Made by a program: the position numbers and the translations under genes
Shown: positions 8,071-17,184 of the stretch, piece by piece
How positions within the stretch are numbered: the first letter of the stretch is position 1
How the letters are laid out: every line of letters starts with the position of its first letter
Source of the DNA: Pseudolachnospira sp051055405
Lineage (GTDB): Bacteria; Bacillota; Clostridia; Lachnospirales; Lachnospiraceae
NCBI RefSeq assembly: GCF_051055405.1
Contig: NZ_CP167068.1
Span: 2,666,001 to 2,730,000, forward strand
Length of the DNA stretch: 64,000 nt
Direction of reading: 5' to 3'
The notes under the pieces: generated by a model
What the model was told of the DNA's origin: nothing
The model's database searches: none
The model's input: only the letters and a program-made list of their open reading frames with translations

Positions 8071-10287
8071 TTATTGCAGCTTTTCGTCCTCGTTCCAGCG
8101 GATATGCTCCTGCATCAAATCCGGAAGATCTTCTTCCTCCGCCGCCAAATAAAATTCTGCATAGCGATAATCTTCCTCGCCGGAATAATAGGTAACTTGA
8201 AACAGAATAAAATCGCCATCCGCTTCAATCTCCTTTCCGGCGGCCTGATCGATCAGTTCCCCCAGCTGCCTGCCAAAGATACGGCTGTCTTCCCAATCCT
8301 GTACCTCACCGCTCTCCGCCATTTCATCATCCATTCCTTCTACATAGGGATCATACGGATTAATCGAAAAGGCGACGCTGGCAGAAAAACGATCCGCACC
8401 GTCCTGAAATCCTCTGGCGTAGGCATCCGTCACAATAAAGTCCTGACTTTTTAGCGCCTCAGCGATTTCCTGCGCATCCGGATTCACTTCCTGATATTCC
8501 TTGATATACTGTGCAAAGGTCCGCGGCATCTTCGTGGAAATCGGCAAAGTTCCGTAAAGCGGTTCTGTTCCCTTATATGCTTCCAGCCCCAGAGAAGATA
8601 CCGTCGTATCCCCGCCGCTCTCCAATCCTCTCACCAGAGTATACCACTCTTCAAAATCCATCTCTGCGACTTCCCCCCGCATCACCTCATAAATCCGGCC
8701 GGCGGCTGCGTCCGAAAGCCCATTCTGCGATCTTACGATAACCTCTTTCTTGTCATTTTCAGGCAGATTGGAAAACAGCGTGCGGACTTCCTCTTTTTTC
8801 TTATACTCTTCCATCAAGACTTGCTGGTCCGCTTCCGTCAAATAAATATTTCGATATATGGTCCGGCTTCCGCTGCAAATCCCAACCAGACGAAGGCTGA
8901 CGCGGTTGCTTCCAAAAAGGCTGCCAATGCTCCCATTGCCGGAGCGGTCCTTGTAATGCCGGATGGTTTGGCCAAGACGCTCGCTAACCAATCCTTTGAT
9001 TTCTGGGGAATCCAAACGGATATCTTCCAGATAAGCGCTGAAATAGTCGGTTCTGCTCTCTTCACTGTAATAAGAAGAAACAAAAAAGATCGACTCATCT
9101 TCCGGCAGCACCCGGACATAGGAGATCTCCTCGGCGCTAGGCTGCTGTGCTTCCGTAAACCGATAGATACCAAACATGCCAAAAATGAAAACGATGTTCA
9201 AGGCTGCTAAAATCCCAAGTCCTGGAATCGCCGCAGACAGATTTCGCAGTTTTTTTGTGGCAATCAACTCATAAATGAAATATGCCAGAATCGCGATCAG
9301 ATAGCAAACCGCCACACCAAATAATGTAGAATTCGATATACTGCTCTCCAGAATCGCCCCAAAAATAATGGTGATCGGAATCAGGCAAATCGTCATGGAG
9401 ACAGCCAACCGAAACACCGCCTGCAGCTTTCTGGAGGGAGCCGCCTGTCCGGCCGCCTCGCTTTTCCTGCGCACAAACAGAAAACGGGCAAGCAGAAAAT
9501 AAATCCCCGCCAACGCCAGCGTATAGATTCCCGCAGGGTAACTGTATGCCACTTGCGTCATCGTTCCGTCAAGCCAACCGAAAATCGTTCCGGTAATCAC
9601 ATTCCAGGAAATGTCCACCAGGGGAAATAGATGCGCCGTGCTGACATAAGGCATGGCAGACCGAAGGCACGTGCCAACTACCATAAGAATGGTCCTCGGC
9701 AAAAAGATGATCAGCAAGGACACCACAATATTGGTAAACAACGTACCGGTAAGGCTAATGGCTAAGAGCACGCTGGCCGCTACCAGAAGACTGGCCGCCG
9801 TCATGGTAAAAAGCAGGGATAAGACAGACGCCTGCGTCAATACCAAGTATTTTCCCAAACATTTACACGTGAGAATGCAAAGCGCCGTGGACCCCCACAA
9901 AATAACGAGAAGCCAGGTCAAAAGAGCAGCTGTCAAACTCATAAACAGGCAATTGCGGGTATGGGGGATCACATGATAGAAATCGCTGGCATTCCGTCTG
10001 TCCAAAAAATGAAACAGATACAAACTCATCATTGGCGCCAGCACTGGAAACCCCAAAATCAATAAAGGATGCACCCTCATCAAAGTCAACATAATCGGAT
10101 TCGCTGCCGTCAACGCTTCTCCAGCCGCCTCCATTTGAAACACCATCCGGGAAGAATAGTCGATCGCTTCTCCTACCGGGGCTAAAATCCCGCCAAGGGT
10201 CATCACAACCAAGCCTAAAATTCCAATGACTCGAAGCTGCCTTAGCCCTTCCCGGTACAGCCGGACGTCAAACCAGTTTTTCTTCAT
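8071..10287 (-). CDS. ABC transporter permease, large
   Basis: 738 residues with six to eight predicted membrane helices in the first half (for example VIGILGLVVMTLGGIL and LLILGFPVLAPMMSLYLF) and a long extracytoplasmic region after about residue 360, ending in an acidic tail. The layout fits the large permeases paired with YtrB-like ATPases in Clostridia (DUF6449-type), whose substrates are mostly unknown, some linked to cell-envelope stress. The start overlaps the ATPase stop codon as ATGA, so the two are coupled. It is the last gene of the GntR-controlled operon. Confidence 0.85.
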   Translation of the reverse strand: MKKNWFDVRLYREGLRQLRVIGILGLVVMTLGGILAPVGEAIDYSSRMVFQMEAAGEALTAANPIMLTLMRVHPLLILGFPVLAPMMSLYLFHFLDRRNASDFYHVIPHTRNCLFMSLTAALLTWLLVILWGSTALCILTCKCLGKYLVLTQASVLSLLFTMTAASLLVAASVLLAISLTGTLFTNIVVSLLIIFLPRTILMVVGTCLRSAMPYVSTAHLFPLVDISWNVITGTIFGWLDGTMTQVAYSYPAGIYTLALAGIYFLLARFLFVRRKSEAAGQAAPSRKLQAVFRLAVSMTICLIPITIIFGAILESSISNSTLFGVAVCYLIAILAYFIYELIATKKLRNLSAAIPGLGILAALNIVFIFGMFGIYRFTEAQQPSAEEISYVRVLPEDESIFFVSSYYSEESRTDYFSAYLEDIRLDSPEIKGLVSERLGQTIRHYKDRSGNGSIGSLFGSNRVSLRLVGICSGSRTIYRNIYLTEADQQVLMEEYKKKEEVRTLFSNLPENDKKEVIVRSQNGLSDAAAGRIYEVMRGEVAEMDFEEWYTLVRGLESGGDTTVSSLGLEAYKGTEPLYGTLPISTKMPRTFAQYIKEYQEVNPDAQEIAEALKSQDFIVTDAYARGFQDGADRFSASVAFSINPYDPYVEGMDDEMAESGEVQDWEDSRIFGRQLGELIDQAAGKEIEADGDFILFQVTYYSGEEDYRYAEFYLAAEEEDLPDLMQEHIRWNEDEKLQ

Positions 10288-11213
10288 GCCCTCACCTCCT
10301 TTTCCTCCACAAATCCATAGCCGCTGGGATCAAAGAAATAGCCCAACGCCTCCATTTCATAGGTAAATACTTCTTCTAAAGTCAGCGGAAGCACATCCAG
10401 CAAAACCGGATGCAGAGCTGCAATCTGTGCCACCGTCTCTTCCTGCTGTCCCCGTACGATCAAATTGGCCACCGAACCTCGTTTGGAATAGTGCAGTAAC
10501 TCGATGCCGGCAAACAGTTTTTCATTGAAGGTTTCATGGAAGGCTACCTGGACTTTAAACAGGGAAGTCTTTAGATTCTGGATATCGCTCTCCAACACCA
10601 GGCCGCCCTGATGAAGCAGCGCCAGCTGATCACAGGTATCCTCCAGCTCCCGCAGGGAATGAGAAGTGATGATCGCCGTGGCCTGCCGTTCCAAAACATC
10701 TTCGCAGATCAGAGACTTTACCAGATTTCGCATGACCGGGTCCAGTCCGTCAAATGTCTCGTCAAAAAACAAATATTTGGGATGAGCAGATAGAGCCAGT
10801 ATAATCGCCGCCTGCCGCTTCATTCCTTTGGAAAAATTGCTGATCGGCTTCTTGGGATTTAAGCCAAAGGTCTCCGTCAAATACCCATACCGATTCCGGT
10901 TAAAGGCTGGGTAGATCGACTCATACAGCTTTGCCATCCGATCCATAGAGGCTCCGTTTAGAAAAAACAACTCATCCGGAACATATGCAATCTCTGCTTT
11001 CTTCGCCGGATTTTCATAAACCGGCTCTCCGTCTATCTCTACCTTTCCGGAATCTGGGCGGTAAATGCCCGTGACCAAGCGAAGAAACGTGGACTTTCCA
11101 GCGCCATTGGAACCCACCATACCGTAAATGCAGCCATGGGGAATCGTACAAGAGATCTGGCTCAAAGCAGTAAAACCATCAAACTTTTTCGTAAGCCCAT
11201 CCACTTTGATCAT
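10284..11213 (-). CDS. ABC transporter ATP-binding protein, YtrB-like
   Basis: 309 residues. The Walker A is GSNGAGKST, the signature is NFSKGMKRQAA, the Walker B is YLFFDETFDGLDP and the switch is TSHSLRELED, so the ATPase looks functional. The C-terminal 90 residues are an extension after the nucleotide-binding domain. The gene is joined by 4-base ATGA overlaps to the GntR gene upstream and the permease downstream, giving a tight three-gene operon. It probably energises the adjacent permease at the cytoplasmic membrane. The substrate is unknown. Confidence 0.92.
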   Translation of the reverse strand: MIKVDGLTKKFDGFTALSQISCTIPHGCIYGMVGSNGAGKSTFLRLVTGIYRPDSGKVEIDGEPVYENPAKKAEIAYVPDELFFLNGASMDRMAKLYESIYPAFNRNRYGYLTETFGLNPKKPISNFSKGMKRQAAIILALSAHPKYLFFDETFDGLDPVMRNLVKSLICEDVLERQATAIITSHSLRELEDTCDQLALLHQGGLVLESDIQNLKTSLFKVQVAFHETFNEKLFAGIELLHYSKRGSVANLIVRGQQEETVAQIAALHPVLLDVLPLTLEEVFTYEMEALGYFFDPSGYGFVEEKEVRA

Positions 11214-11590
11214 TGGATCGCCTCCCTCTCCTGGTATGCTTCCTCCACACAGGCGATAATTTCTTCTTTTTTAATACCGGCTAACGCCAGTTCGCTGATC
11301 AAAGCAATAAATTCATTCAATTTGCTTCTCCTCCTCTCACCAATCCGCCATACCGCGTCAGGCGCGACAAAGCTCCCTTTCCCGGGAACCGAATAAGTAA
11401 TGCCCCGGCGGTCCAATTCCGAGTAAGCCTTTTGTATCGTATTGGGATTGACTGCCAGCTCCACCGAAAGACTGCGAACGGATGGGATCTGATCGTCCTG
11501 GTGAATGATTCCTGTCAAAATAAATCGTTCCACTTGATTCACCAGCTGTTCATATACCGGTTTCCGGCTCATGACGTCAATTTGAAACAT
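11210..11590 (-). CDS. GntR-family regulator, YtrA subfamily
   Basis: 126 residues: an N-terminal winged helix (MSRKPVYEQLVNQVERFILTGII ... IPSVRSLSVELAVNPNTIQKAY, broken here) and only a short C-terminal helical part, the hallmark of the YtrA subgroup. These proteins repress an adjacent ABC operon and are often relieved by cell-wall-active antibiotics. It heads the operon and is followed with a 4-base overlap by the ATPase. A perfect operator palindrome sits 20 bases upstream of its start, so autoregulation is likely. Confidence 0.9.
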   Translation of the reverse strand: MFQIDVMSRKPVYEQLVNQVERFILTGIIHQDDQIPSVRSLSVELAVNPNTIQKAYSELDRRGITYSVPGKGSFVAPDAVWRIGERRRSKLNEFIALISELALAGIKKEEIIACVEEAYQEREAIQ

Positions 11591-11610
11591 CCGCTTCCTC
11601 CTCCCTTTTC

Positions 11611-11649
11611 TATTCTAAGTGTATTATTTCATATAGTACACTTAGAATA
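11611..11649. promoter_or_regulatory. YtrA-type operator
   Basis: TATTCTAAGTGTA at 11611-11623 and its exact complement TACACTTAGAATA at 11637-11649 form a 13-bp perfect inverted repeat with a 13-base centre. The AGTGTA and TACACT half sites match, as I recall, the published Bacillus YtrA consensus AGTGTA-N13-TACACT. It lies directly before the GntR gene. Confidence 0.88.
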
Positions 11650-11685
11650 TACCAGATGGAGGATTTGATTACAACCGCTGATTTC

Positions 11686-11964
11686 TTAAGAGTTTCTTAG
11701 TTTCAACGGATTTTTTTCAATTAACGCCAGCTTTTCCGTTCGCGTCAGCCTTTTAATGGCGCACTCCCTTTTCAATGCTTCCGATTTTGTGGAAAATGTC
11801 TCTTGATATAACAGCTCCACCGGCCGGCGGCTTCTGGTATATTTGGCGCCGCTTCCTGCATTGTGCGCCTTTAGCCTGTCCGCAAGATGGGTCGTCCATC
11901 CTGTATAAAGAGTTCCGTCCGCACAACGAACGATGTAGACCGTATGCCGTGCTTTTTCACACAT
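11686..11964 (-). CDS. GIY-YIG nuclease-fold protein, UPF0213 type
   Basis: About 92 residues containing a GIY-YIG domain: HTVYIVRCADGTLYTGWTTHL, broken as the two strands VYIVRC and LYTGWT, followed by RLKAHNAGSGAKYTRSRRP. This matches the small UPF0213/YhbQ family of uncertain cellular role, possibly DNA repair. The ATG at 11964 is preferred over 12069 because GGAAGG lies before it and the domain starts there. It stands alone between the GntR operator and the AI-2E-type gene, which is divergent. Confidence 0.88.
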   Translation of the reverse strand: MCEKARHTVYIVRCADGTLYTGWTTHLADRLKAHNAGSGAKYTRSRRPVELLYQETFSTKSEALKRECAIKRLTRTEKLALIEKNPLKLRNS

Positions 11965-12069
11965 GTCTGCGCCTTCCTTCCCGTCCGTCCCACAGTTCCT
12001 ATTGTCTTGTATCTTCACGCTTTTTTGCATATTTTTATTGATTCTGCCTAACATACCAGTAGAGAACAA

Positions 12070-12105
12070 AGAATTTCGTGAAACGAAATTCTCCGCCTGC
12101 GGCGG
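12070..12105. repeat. GAATTTCG palindrome with CCGCC hairpin
   Basis: AGAATTTCGT pairs with ACGAAATTCT around GAA, followed at once by a second hairpin CCGCC-TGC-GGCGG. The same two-hairpin module recurs at 47556-47591, and the first part at 62011-62051. It lies in the leader of the AI-2E-type gene. Confidence 0.8.
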
Positions 12106-12131
12106 GAAAGTAAACAGGAAGGGGAATCTTT

Positions 12132-13304
12132 TTGGAATTCAATCGTAAAACGATCCGTGTTCTCATGGGTCTTATCAGTTTTGCCATTGTACTTTATGTA
12201 AGCCTGCAAAACCTGGGGGCCGTGGCCCGCGGTCTTTCCTGGCTCCTTGGGGTATTTTCACCGCTTTTCATTGGATTTGCCATTGCTTTTGTGCTGAATG
12301 TTCCCCTCCTCACATTGGAAGAACGGGTTTTCCCGACTCTGCCCTGGAAAGACAACCGGATTTTTCAAAGAATACAGCGCGTTCTGGCAATCGTTCTCAG
12401 CGTGTTTCTTCTTTTTGGTCTGCTTTTGCTGCTTTTGTTTTTGATTCTGCCCCAGTTAAAATCCTCGGCTCTCTCCCTGGCTCAAGTACTCCCCGGATAC
12501 CTAAAGGATTTCCAGGAATTTGCCATTTCCTTTTTAGGAAGATGGGGCATTTCTCTAGAATCGCTCAACCATCTGACATTGGATGCCGGCAAACTAGAAG
12601 AACTTGTCACCACGTTTTTTTCCCGTGGAGACGCCTCCTTTGCCGATGCCATCGGTGGAGCCGTCAACTTGGCAGCCACCGTAATCCATTCTTTTGTCAA
12701 CATTGTCTTCGGCTTCACCTTTGCCATGTATATCCTATACAGCAAGGAAACCCTCAGCTATCAAACGAAGAAAATTTTACTGGCTGTCTTGCCAGAACAT
12801 GTGGTGGAACGGATTTTCTCCCTCTCCACCCTGTCCTATGAAGTATTCTCCCGCTTTGTTTCCGGCCAGTGCATCGAAGCGGTAATCATCGGCCTGCTCT
12901 GCTATCTGGGAATGCTGCTGTTTTCTTTTCCCTATGCTTTGATGATTTCCGCTCTGGTTGGCTTTACGGCTCTGATTCCTGTAATCGGAGCTTTTCTCGG
13001 CACGGCGGTGGGCGTCCTTTTAATCTTTATGGAAAGCCCGGTAAAAGCGTTTTGGTTTGTAATCTTTATCATGGTTTTGCAACAGCTAGAGGGAGATCTG
13101 ATTTATCCACGGGTAGTCGGCAAATCCATCGGCCTTCCCAGTCTCTGGGTCTTAGCCGCCATTACCATCGGAGGAAGCACCGGTGGCATCCTCGGTATGC
13201 TGCTGGGCGTCCCGCTCTGCTCGGTACTCTATTGCCTGATGCGGGAAGCCGTCAATGGAAAACTAAAGGAAAAAATCACGCCGGAGGAAACCGAAAACTC
13301 CTAA
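12132..13304 (+). CDS. AI-2E family transporter
   Basis: 390 residues with about eight membrane helices in the pattern of the AI-2E/PerM family: a pair of N-terminal helices, a soluble loop (about 100-190) and a C-terminal bundle. The family C-terminus is visible as QLEGDLIYPRVVGKSIGLPSLWVLAAI, broken here as EGDLIYPRVVG then GLPSLWVL, and GGILGMLLGVPL. Members include sodium/proton antiporters and putative autoinducer exporters; the substrate here is unknown. The start codon is TTG at 12132 with GGAAGGGG before it. The GAATTTCG palindrome lies just upstream. Confidence 0.88.
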   Translation: MEFNRKTIRVLMGLISFAIVLYVSLQNLGAVARGLSWLLGVFSPLFIGFAIAFVLNVPLLTLEERVFPTLPWKDNRIFQRIQRVLAIVLSVFLLFGLLLLLLFLILPQLKSSALSLAQVLPGYLKDFQEFAISFLGRWGISLESLNHLTLDAGKLEELVTTFFSRGDASFADAIGGAVNLAATVIHSFVNIVFGFTFAMYILYSKETLSYQTKKILLAVLPEHVVERIFSLSTLSYEVFSRFVSGQCIEAVIIGLLCYLGMLLFSFPYALMISALVGFTALIPVIGAFLGTAVGVLLIFMESPVKAFWFVIFIMVLQQLEGDLIYPRVVGKSIGLPSLWVLAAITIGGSTGGILGMLLGVPLCSVLYCLMREAVNGKLKEKITPEETENS

Positions 13305-13312
13305 TCTTTTGG

Positions 13313-14227
13313 TCAAAGAGCCAAATTAAACGCAAATAACCCTGCGCAGCATAGATAGAACAGGATCATGCCTTTGTTTCCCAGAAGCTGTCTTTTCCAA
13401 CCTTGCTGCCAACCTCCCTGCTCCGGCAAACGGGGACAAAAATATCTTCGGTCGGCAATGAGAAACACTACGCCAAGAGCCGCCACGGTCAACAGCAAAA
13501 CCGTGCTGAGCATCGTCAGCCACAAAAGATCCTTCTCCAAAATAAACACGGAAACCAGACTTCCGAGACTATTGAAAAGGATATGAAATCCGATGGAATA
13601 CCCAAGGCGTCCGCTTCTAGCATAGAGCAGGCCAAGAATGATGCCAACCAAGAAGGCATAGAAAAACTGATACAGATTTCCGTGGTACAGGCCAAACATC
13701 AGGGCAGATACCAGTACCGCCGCCCGTTCTCCATAGGCCAGCAAGCGATCCATGATTACTTTTCGAAATAGAAATTCTTCTATGATTGGCGCTAAAATAG
13801 AAATCAAGAGAAAATTCAGCCAGACCGAGGATTCTGTGACGATCGCCTCAATCCCATTGAACGTTCTCCGATTCAGGAAAAGAGAAACCAAAAAGTTCAT
13901 TCCCTGCCCGATCAGGCTCCCAATATACATCAAAGCGTAGCCGACCATAAAATACTCCGCTAAAAGCTTCCCGCGCATCTTCCTTTTTCTGGGCGGAACT
14001 GCCGGCACCCGCCGTACACAAAGCAGCACCACTGGAATGCCTACCAAATACTGAAGAAAAAGCATCACCCAAGTAACCCACTCCTGTGTAAGCGCTTCCG
14101 GCCAAAACTGAGTCAAAAGAAAGCTAAAACCCAGCTGAACCATCACGCTCAAAATGAGCATACATGCAAACCCTACCGCAATCCGCGCCGTCCCCTTTGG
14201 ACTTTGTTCCATTTCCCACTCCTGCAT
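13313..14227 (-). CDS. CPBP-family intramembrane protease
   Basis: 304 residues, about eight membrane helices. The CPBP (Abi, type II CAAX-protease-like) motifs are present in order: APIIEEFLFRKVIMDRL with the EExxxR motif, LMFGLYHGNLYQF with FxxxH, and HILFNSLG. These supply the catalytic glutamates and histidines of an integral-membrane protease. The substrate is unknown; bacterial members process prenylated or peptide substrates or give bacteriocin self-immunity. The ATG at 14227 follows GGTGGAGG. It is convergent with the AI-2E-type gene with 8 bases between them. Confidence 0.9.
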   Translation of the reverse strand: MQEWEMEQSPKGTARIAVGFACMLILSVMVQLGFSFLLTQFWPEALTQEWVTWVMLFLQYLVGIPVVLLCVRRVPAVPPRKRKMRGKLLAEYFMVGYALMYIGSLIGQGMNFLVSLFLNRRTFNGIEAIVTESSVWLNFLLISILAPIIEEFLFRKVIMDRLLAYGERAAVLVSALMFGLYHGNLYQFFYAFLVGIILGLLYARSGRLGYSIGFHILFNSLGSLVSVFILEKDLLWLTMLSTVLLLTVAALGVVFLIADRRYFCPRLPEQGGWQQGWKRQLLGNKGMILFYLCCAGLFAFNLAL

Positions 14228-14383
14228 ATCATTCCTCCACCAGGTAAACGCCTACTTTGTTTGCATTTTCCCCAAGTTTACGCCAAACATTCCTCTCCTC
14301 TATATCTTAGCAGATTACCGTTTGATTTTCCATCCCTTCCATGTTACACTACATTTACCTTCCATTAACAAGGAGACATTGCC

Positions 14384-15475
14384 ATGCTCTTACCGAAAGC
14401 CAAAACAGAAAAAGGAGACCTCTTCCGAAATCTTACCATCACCGTAGGACTTCTGGGAATCGCCTCCCTGCTTTCTTTTCTTTATCATTCGTTAGCCAAC
14501 AACACGGTTAATATTGCCATTCTTTACATGCTGGTTATCGTCATTATTGCCCGCAACACCACAGGATATCTATGGGGAATCGCGGCCTCCGTGGTCGGAA
14601 TCATCGCCATCAACTTTTTCTTTACCGCCCCATTTTTTGAACTCAATTTCTCTTTGGAAGGATATCCCATCACATTCGCCGGTATGCTGGCTATCACTTT
14701 GATTACCAGTACCACGACGACCCATCTTTCCGAACAAACCCAATTAAATCTGGAAAGGGAAAAAATGTTGATGGAAGCAGAAAAGGAAAAGATGCGCGCC
14801 AATCTGCTTCGCGCCATCTCCCATGATCTGCGCACCCCTCTTACCAGCATTATCGGAGCCAGCGCTACCTATCTGGAAAGCGAACACTCTCTCAGTGAAG
14901 AAGAAAAACGACAGTTGATCTGCAACGTCCACGAAGACGGAGAATGGCTCTTAAATATGGTGGAAAATCTACTTTCCGTTACCCGCATCAGCGATAAGAA
15001 CACCACCAAGGTGAATAAATCCCTGGAAGCCGTTGAGGAAGTGATCGCCGAAGCGATTACCAGACTAAAAAAGAGAATTCCAACTGCGGCCGTCTCGGTC
15101 TCCATGCCCGACGACCTGATCTTGGCTCCCATGGACCCCACTCTGATTGAACAGGTTTTAATCAATCTCATGGAAAATGCCATCCGCCACTCTCACAGTG
15201 AGCAGCCGATCGAATGCCTGGTCTCCACGGAAGAATCCCTGGTCCGCTTCTCTGTCTATGATTATGGTATTGGCATTGACCCCAACCGTCTCTCCACCAT
15301 TTTTGACGGATACAGCTCGGATGAAAACAACAGCGGAGACTCTTCCAGAGGTATGGGGATTGGGCTTTCCATCTGTAAAACCATCGTAGCCGCCCATGAT
15401 GGAACCATTGAGGCAAGAAATCATGAGCGCGGCGCTGTTTTTTCCTTTACACTGCCTTTAGAAGAAACATCCTGA
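14384..15475 (+). CDS. KdpD-like histidine kinase lacking the N-terminal part
   Basis: 363 residues: four short membrane helices of the DUF4118 domain (about 18-105, VNIAILYMLVIVIIA and GYLWGIAASVVGIIAINFFF), then HisKA with LLRAISHDLRTPLTSIIGAS and an ATPase domain with NLMENAIRHS and GMGIGLSICKTIVAAH. Full KdpD proteins have about 900 residues with N-terminal KdpD and universal-stress domains; these are absent here. No KdpE-type regulator or Kdp potassium pump is nearby. It therefore looks like an orphan kinase. AAGGAG precedes the ATG. Confidence 0.88.
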   Translation: MLLPKAKTEKGDLFRNLTITVGLLGIASLLSFLYHSLANNTVNIAILYMLVIVIIARNTTGYLWGIAASVVGIIAINFFFTAPFFELNFSLEGYPITFAGMLAITLITSTTTTHLSEQTQLNLEREKMLMEAEKEKMRANLLRAISHDLRTPLTSIIGASATYLESEHSLSEEEKRQLICNVHEDGEWLLNMVENLLSVTRISDKNTTKVNKSLEAVEEVIAEAITRLKKRIPTAAVSVSMPDDLILAPMDPTLIEQVLINLMENAIRHSHSEQPIECLVSTEESLVRFSVYDYGIGIDPNRLSTIFDGYSSDENNSGDSSRGMGIGLSICKTIVAAHDGTIEARNHERGAVFSFTLPLEETS

Positions 15476-15512
15476 TCTTTCCTCATTTTGCTTTTCTTTC
15501 ACTGAAACGCAA

Positions 15513-16346
15513 TTATCGTTCTGTTTTTTGCGCCGCCCGGTATTCTTCCGCCAGTTCCGCCACGGTTTTTCCAAACACGGGATGGCGCGCCCACGGGGCG
15601 ATTTCTTCCAGCGGATAAAGGACAAAATCCCGGCGCTGCATATCCCGGTGAGGTACGGTCAGCTGGGGCAGATCGATGATTTCGTTGTCATAGAAAATGA
15701 TATCCAAATCCAATGTCCTGGGACCCCAGTGAATCTCTCTCACTCGATTTGCCTTTTGCTCGATTTCATGCAGGCGATCCAAAAGGATAAGCGGCGGCAG
15801 CCAGGTCCGAAGCCGCAGGCATCCGTTTAGGAAATCATCCTGCTCCAAATACCCATAAGGGGCTGTACGCAGGAAAGAGGAAACCTGTTCTACCCGACAG
15901 CCTTTCGTATTTTTCAATTCCTGAACGGCCAACTGAAGATATCCTTCCTTATCTCCCAGATTGGAACCCAGCGCAATATAAGCCGTATGCCAGCCCCGCT
16001 CGATCTCCACGGAAACCGTTTCCAGCGGGAGGCCCACCGGCGCCCAGGGTTTTTTTAGTTCCAGGCAGACTTTCTCTAAAAGCGGATAGGTTTCCAGCAG
16101 ATCTTCCGCCAGCCCTTCCGCGACTCTCTCCAAAAGCTTATGGGTATGCGTCTCCATGTAATGCTTCATCCGTTTGCTTACTTCCCCATAATGGATCGAC
16201 TTTGACAGTTCGTCCGTCTGACCGGCCTCCCAGGTGTCCACAAACAGAGTGGCTGTGATGACAAACCTCTGCCCCAGAACATTTTCTTCTGGAAATACAC
16301 CATGATAAGCATATACTTCTAAATTTTTGATATGAATTTGATCCAT
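15513..16346 (-). CDS. folBK: Dihydroneopterin aldolase / HPPK fusion
   Basis: 277 residues joining two folate enzymes. Residues 1-115 are FolB (MDQIHIKNLEVYAYHGVFPE and the lysine in VCLELKKPWAP). Residues 120-277 are the pyrophosphokinase FolK: YIALGSNLGDKEGYL, VREIHWGPRTLDLDIIFYDN (broken: RTLDLDIIFYD with the metal aspartates) and VPHRDMQRRDFVLYPL. It makes the pyrophosphorylated pterin used by FolP. It is the last gene of the fol operon, 16 bases after folP. Confidence 0.95.
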   Translation of the reverse strand: MDQIHIKNLEVYAYHGVFPEENVLGQRFVITATLFVDTWEAGQTDELSKSIHYGEVSKRMKHYMETHTHKLLERVAEGLAEDLLETYPLLEKVCLELKKPWAPVGLPLETVSVEIERGWHTAYIALGSNLGDKEGYLQLAVQELKNTKGCRVEQVSSFLRTAPYGYLEQDDFLNGCLRLRTWLPPLILLDRLHEIEQKANRVREIHWGPRTLDLDIIFYDNEIIDLPQLTVPHRDMQRRDFVLYPLEEIAPWARHPVFGKTVAELAEEYRAAQKTER

Positions 16347-16362
16347 AAGAATCTTTCCCCCT

Positions 16363-17172
16363 CTATCCCTGCGCCAGGATCGCTTCCGTCATCCGAATCG
16401 CCCGCAGATTTTCCTTGATATCATGCACGCGGAAGAAAGAGCAGCCCTTGATCACACCGATAACGGAAGTCGCAATGGTGCCCTCCAACCGCTGATCCGT
16501 CGGAAGATCCAAGGTCAATCCAATCACGGATTTCCGTGACGTGCCAAGCAATACGGGATACCCAAGAGTCAGCAGCTGATCTACCTTTCCGATCACTTCC
16601 AGATTCTGTTCCCTCGTCTTTCCAAATCCAACGCCTGGGTCCAACATAATTTTATCCTCGGCAATTCCCGCCTTTTTTGCCAAAAAGATCGTCTCCCGCA
16701 AATCTTCCAATAACTCCGGCATAAATTCCTGGTAATTTGCCTCGGCCCGATTGTGCATCAGACAGCAGGCCACTCCATGCCGGGCAATGACTCCAGCCAT
16801 GCGCTCATCGTATTTCAATCCCCAGATGTCATTGACCAAATCAGCGCCCGCCTGGATCGCCGCCTCCGCCACGTTTCCTTTATAAGTATCAATGGAGATC
16901 GGCACGTCAAATCGACTGCGAATCGCCTCGATCACCGGCGTTACCCTGGCGATTTCCTCTTCGTCCGTAATCTGTTCGTGACCCGGCCTTGTGGACTCGC
17001 CGCCCACGTCAATCAGATCGGCGCCCTCTTTGATCATGTCCTCCGTATGGGCGAGGGCGGCGTCCAAGTGATTCCACCTGCCTCCATCGGAAAAAGAATC
17101 CGGCGTTACATTCAGGATTCCCATGAGATATCTATGATTTTTTGTGTCAAACTCTTTCTTTCCAATCTTCAT
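16363..17172 (-). CDS. folP: Dihydropteroate synthase
   Basis: 269 residues; joins p-aminobenzoate with the pterin pyrophosphate, the target of sulfonamides. Motifs in order: LMGILNVTPDSFSDGGRWN, GADLIDVGGESTRPGHEQI, PISIDTYKG, LVNDIWGL, MLDPGVGFGKTREQN, LLGTSRKSVIG and FRVHDIKENLRAIRM. All catalytic loops are intact. It starts 12 bases after the HD-domain gene, with AAGGAG before the ATG. Confidence 0.96.
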   Translation of the reverse strand: MKIGKKEFDTKNHRYLMGILNVTPDSFSDGGRWNHLDAALAHTEDMIKEGADLIDVGGESTRPGHEQITDEEEIARVTPVIEAIRSRFDVPISIDTYKGNVAEAAIQAGADLVNDIWGLKYDERMAGVIARHGVACCLMHNRAEANYQEFMPELLEDLRETIFLAKKAGIAEDKIMLDPGVGFGKTREQNLEVIGKVDQLLTLGYPVLLGTSRKSVIGLTLDLPTDQRLEGTIATSVIGVIKGCSFFRVHDIKENLRAIRMTEAILAQG

Positions 17173-17184
17173 AATACAGTCTCC

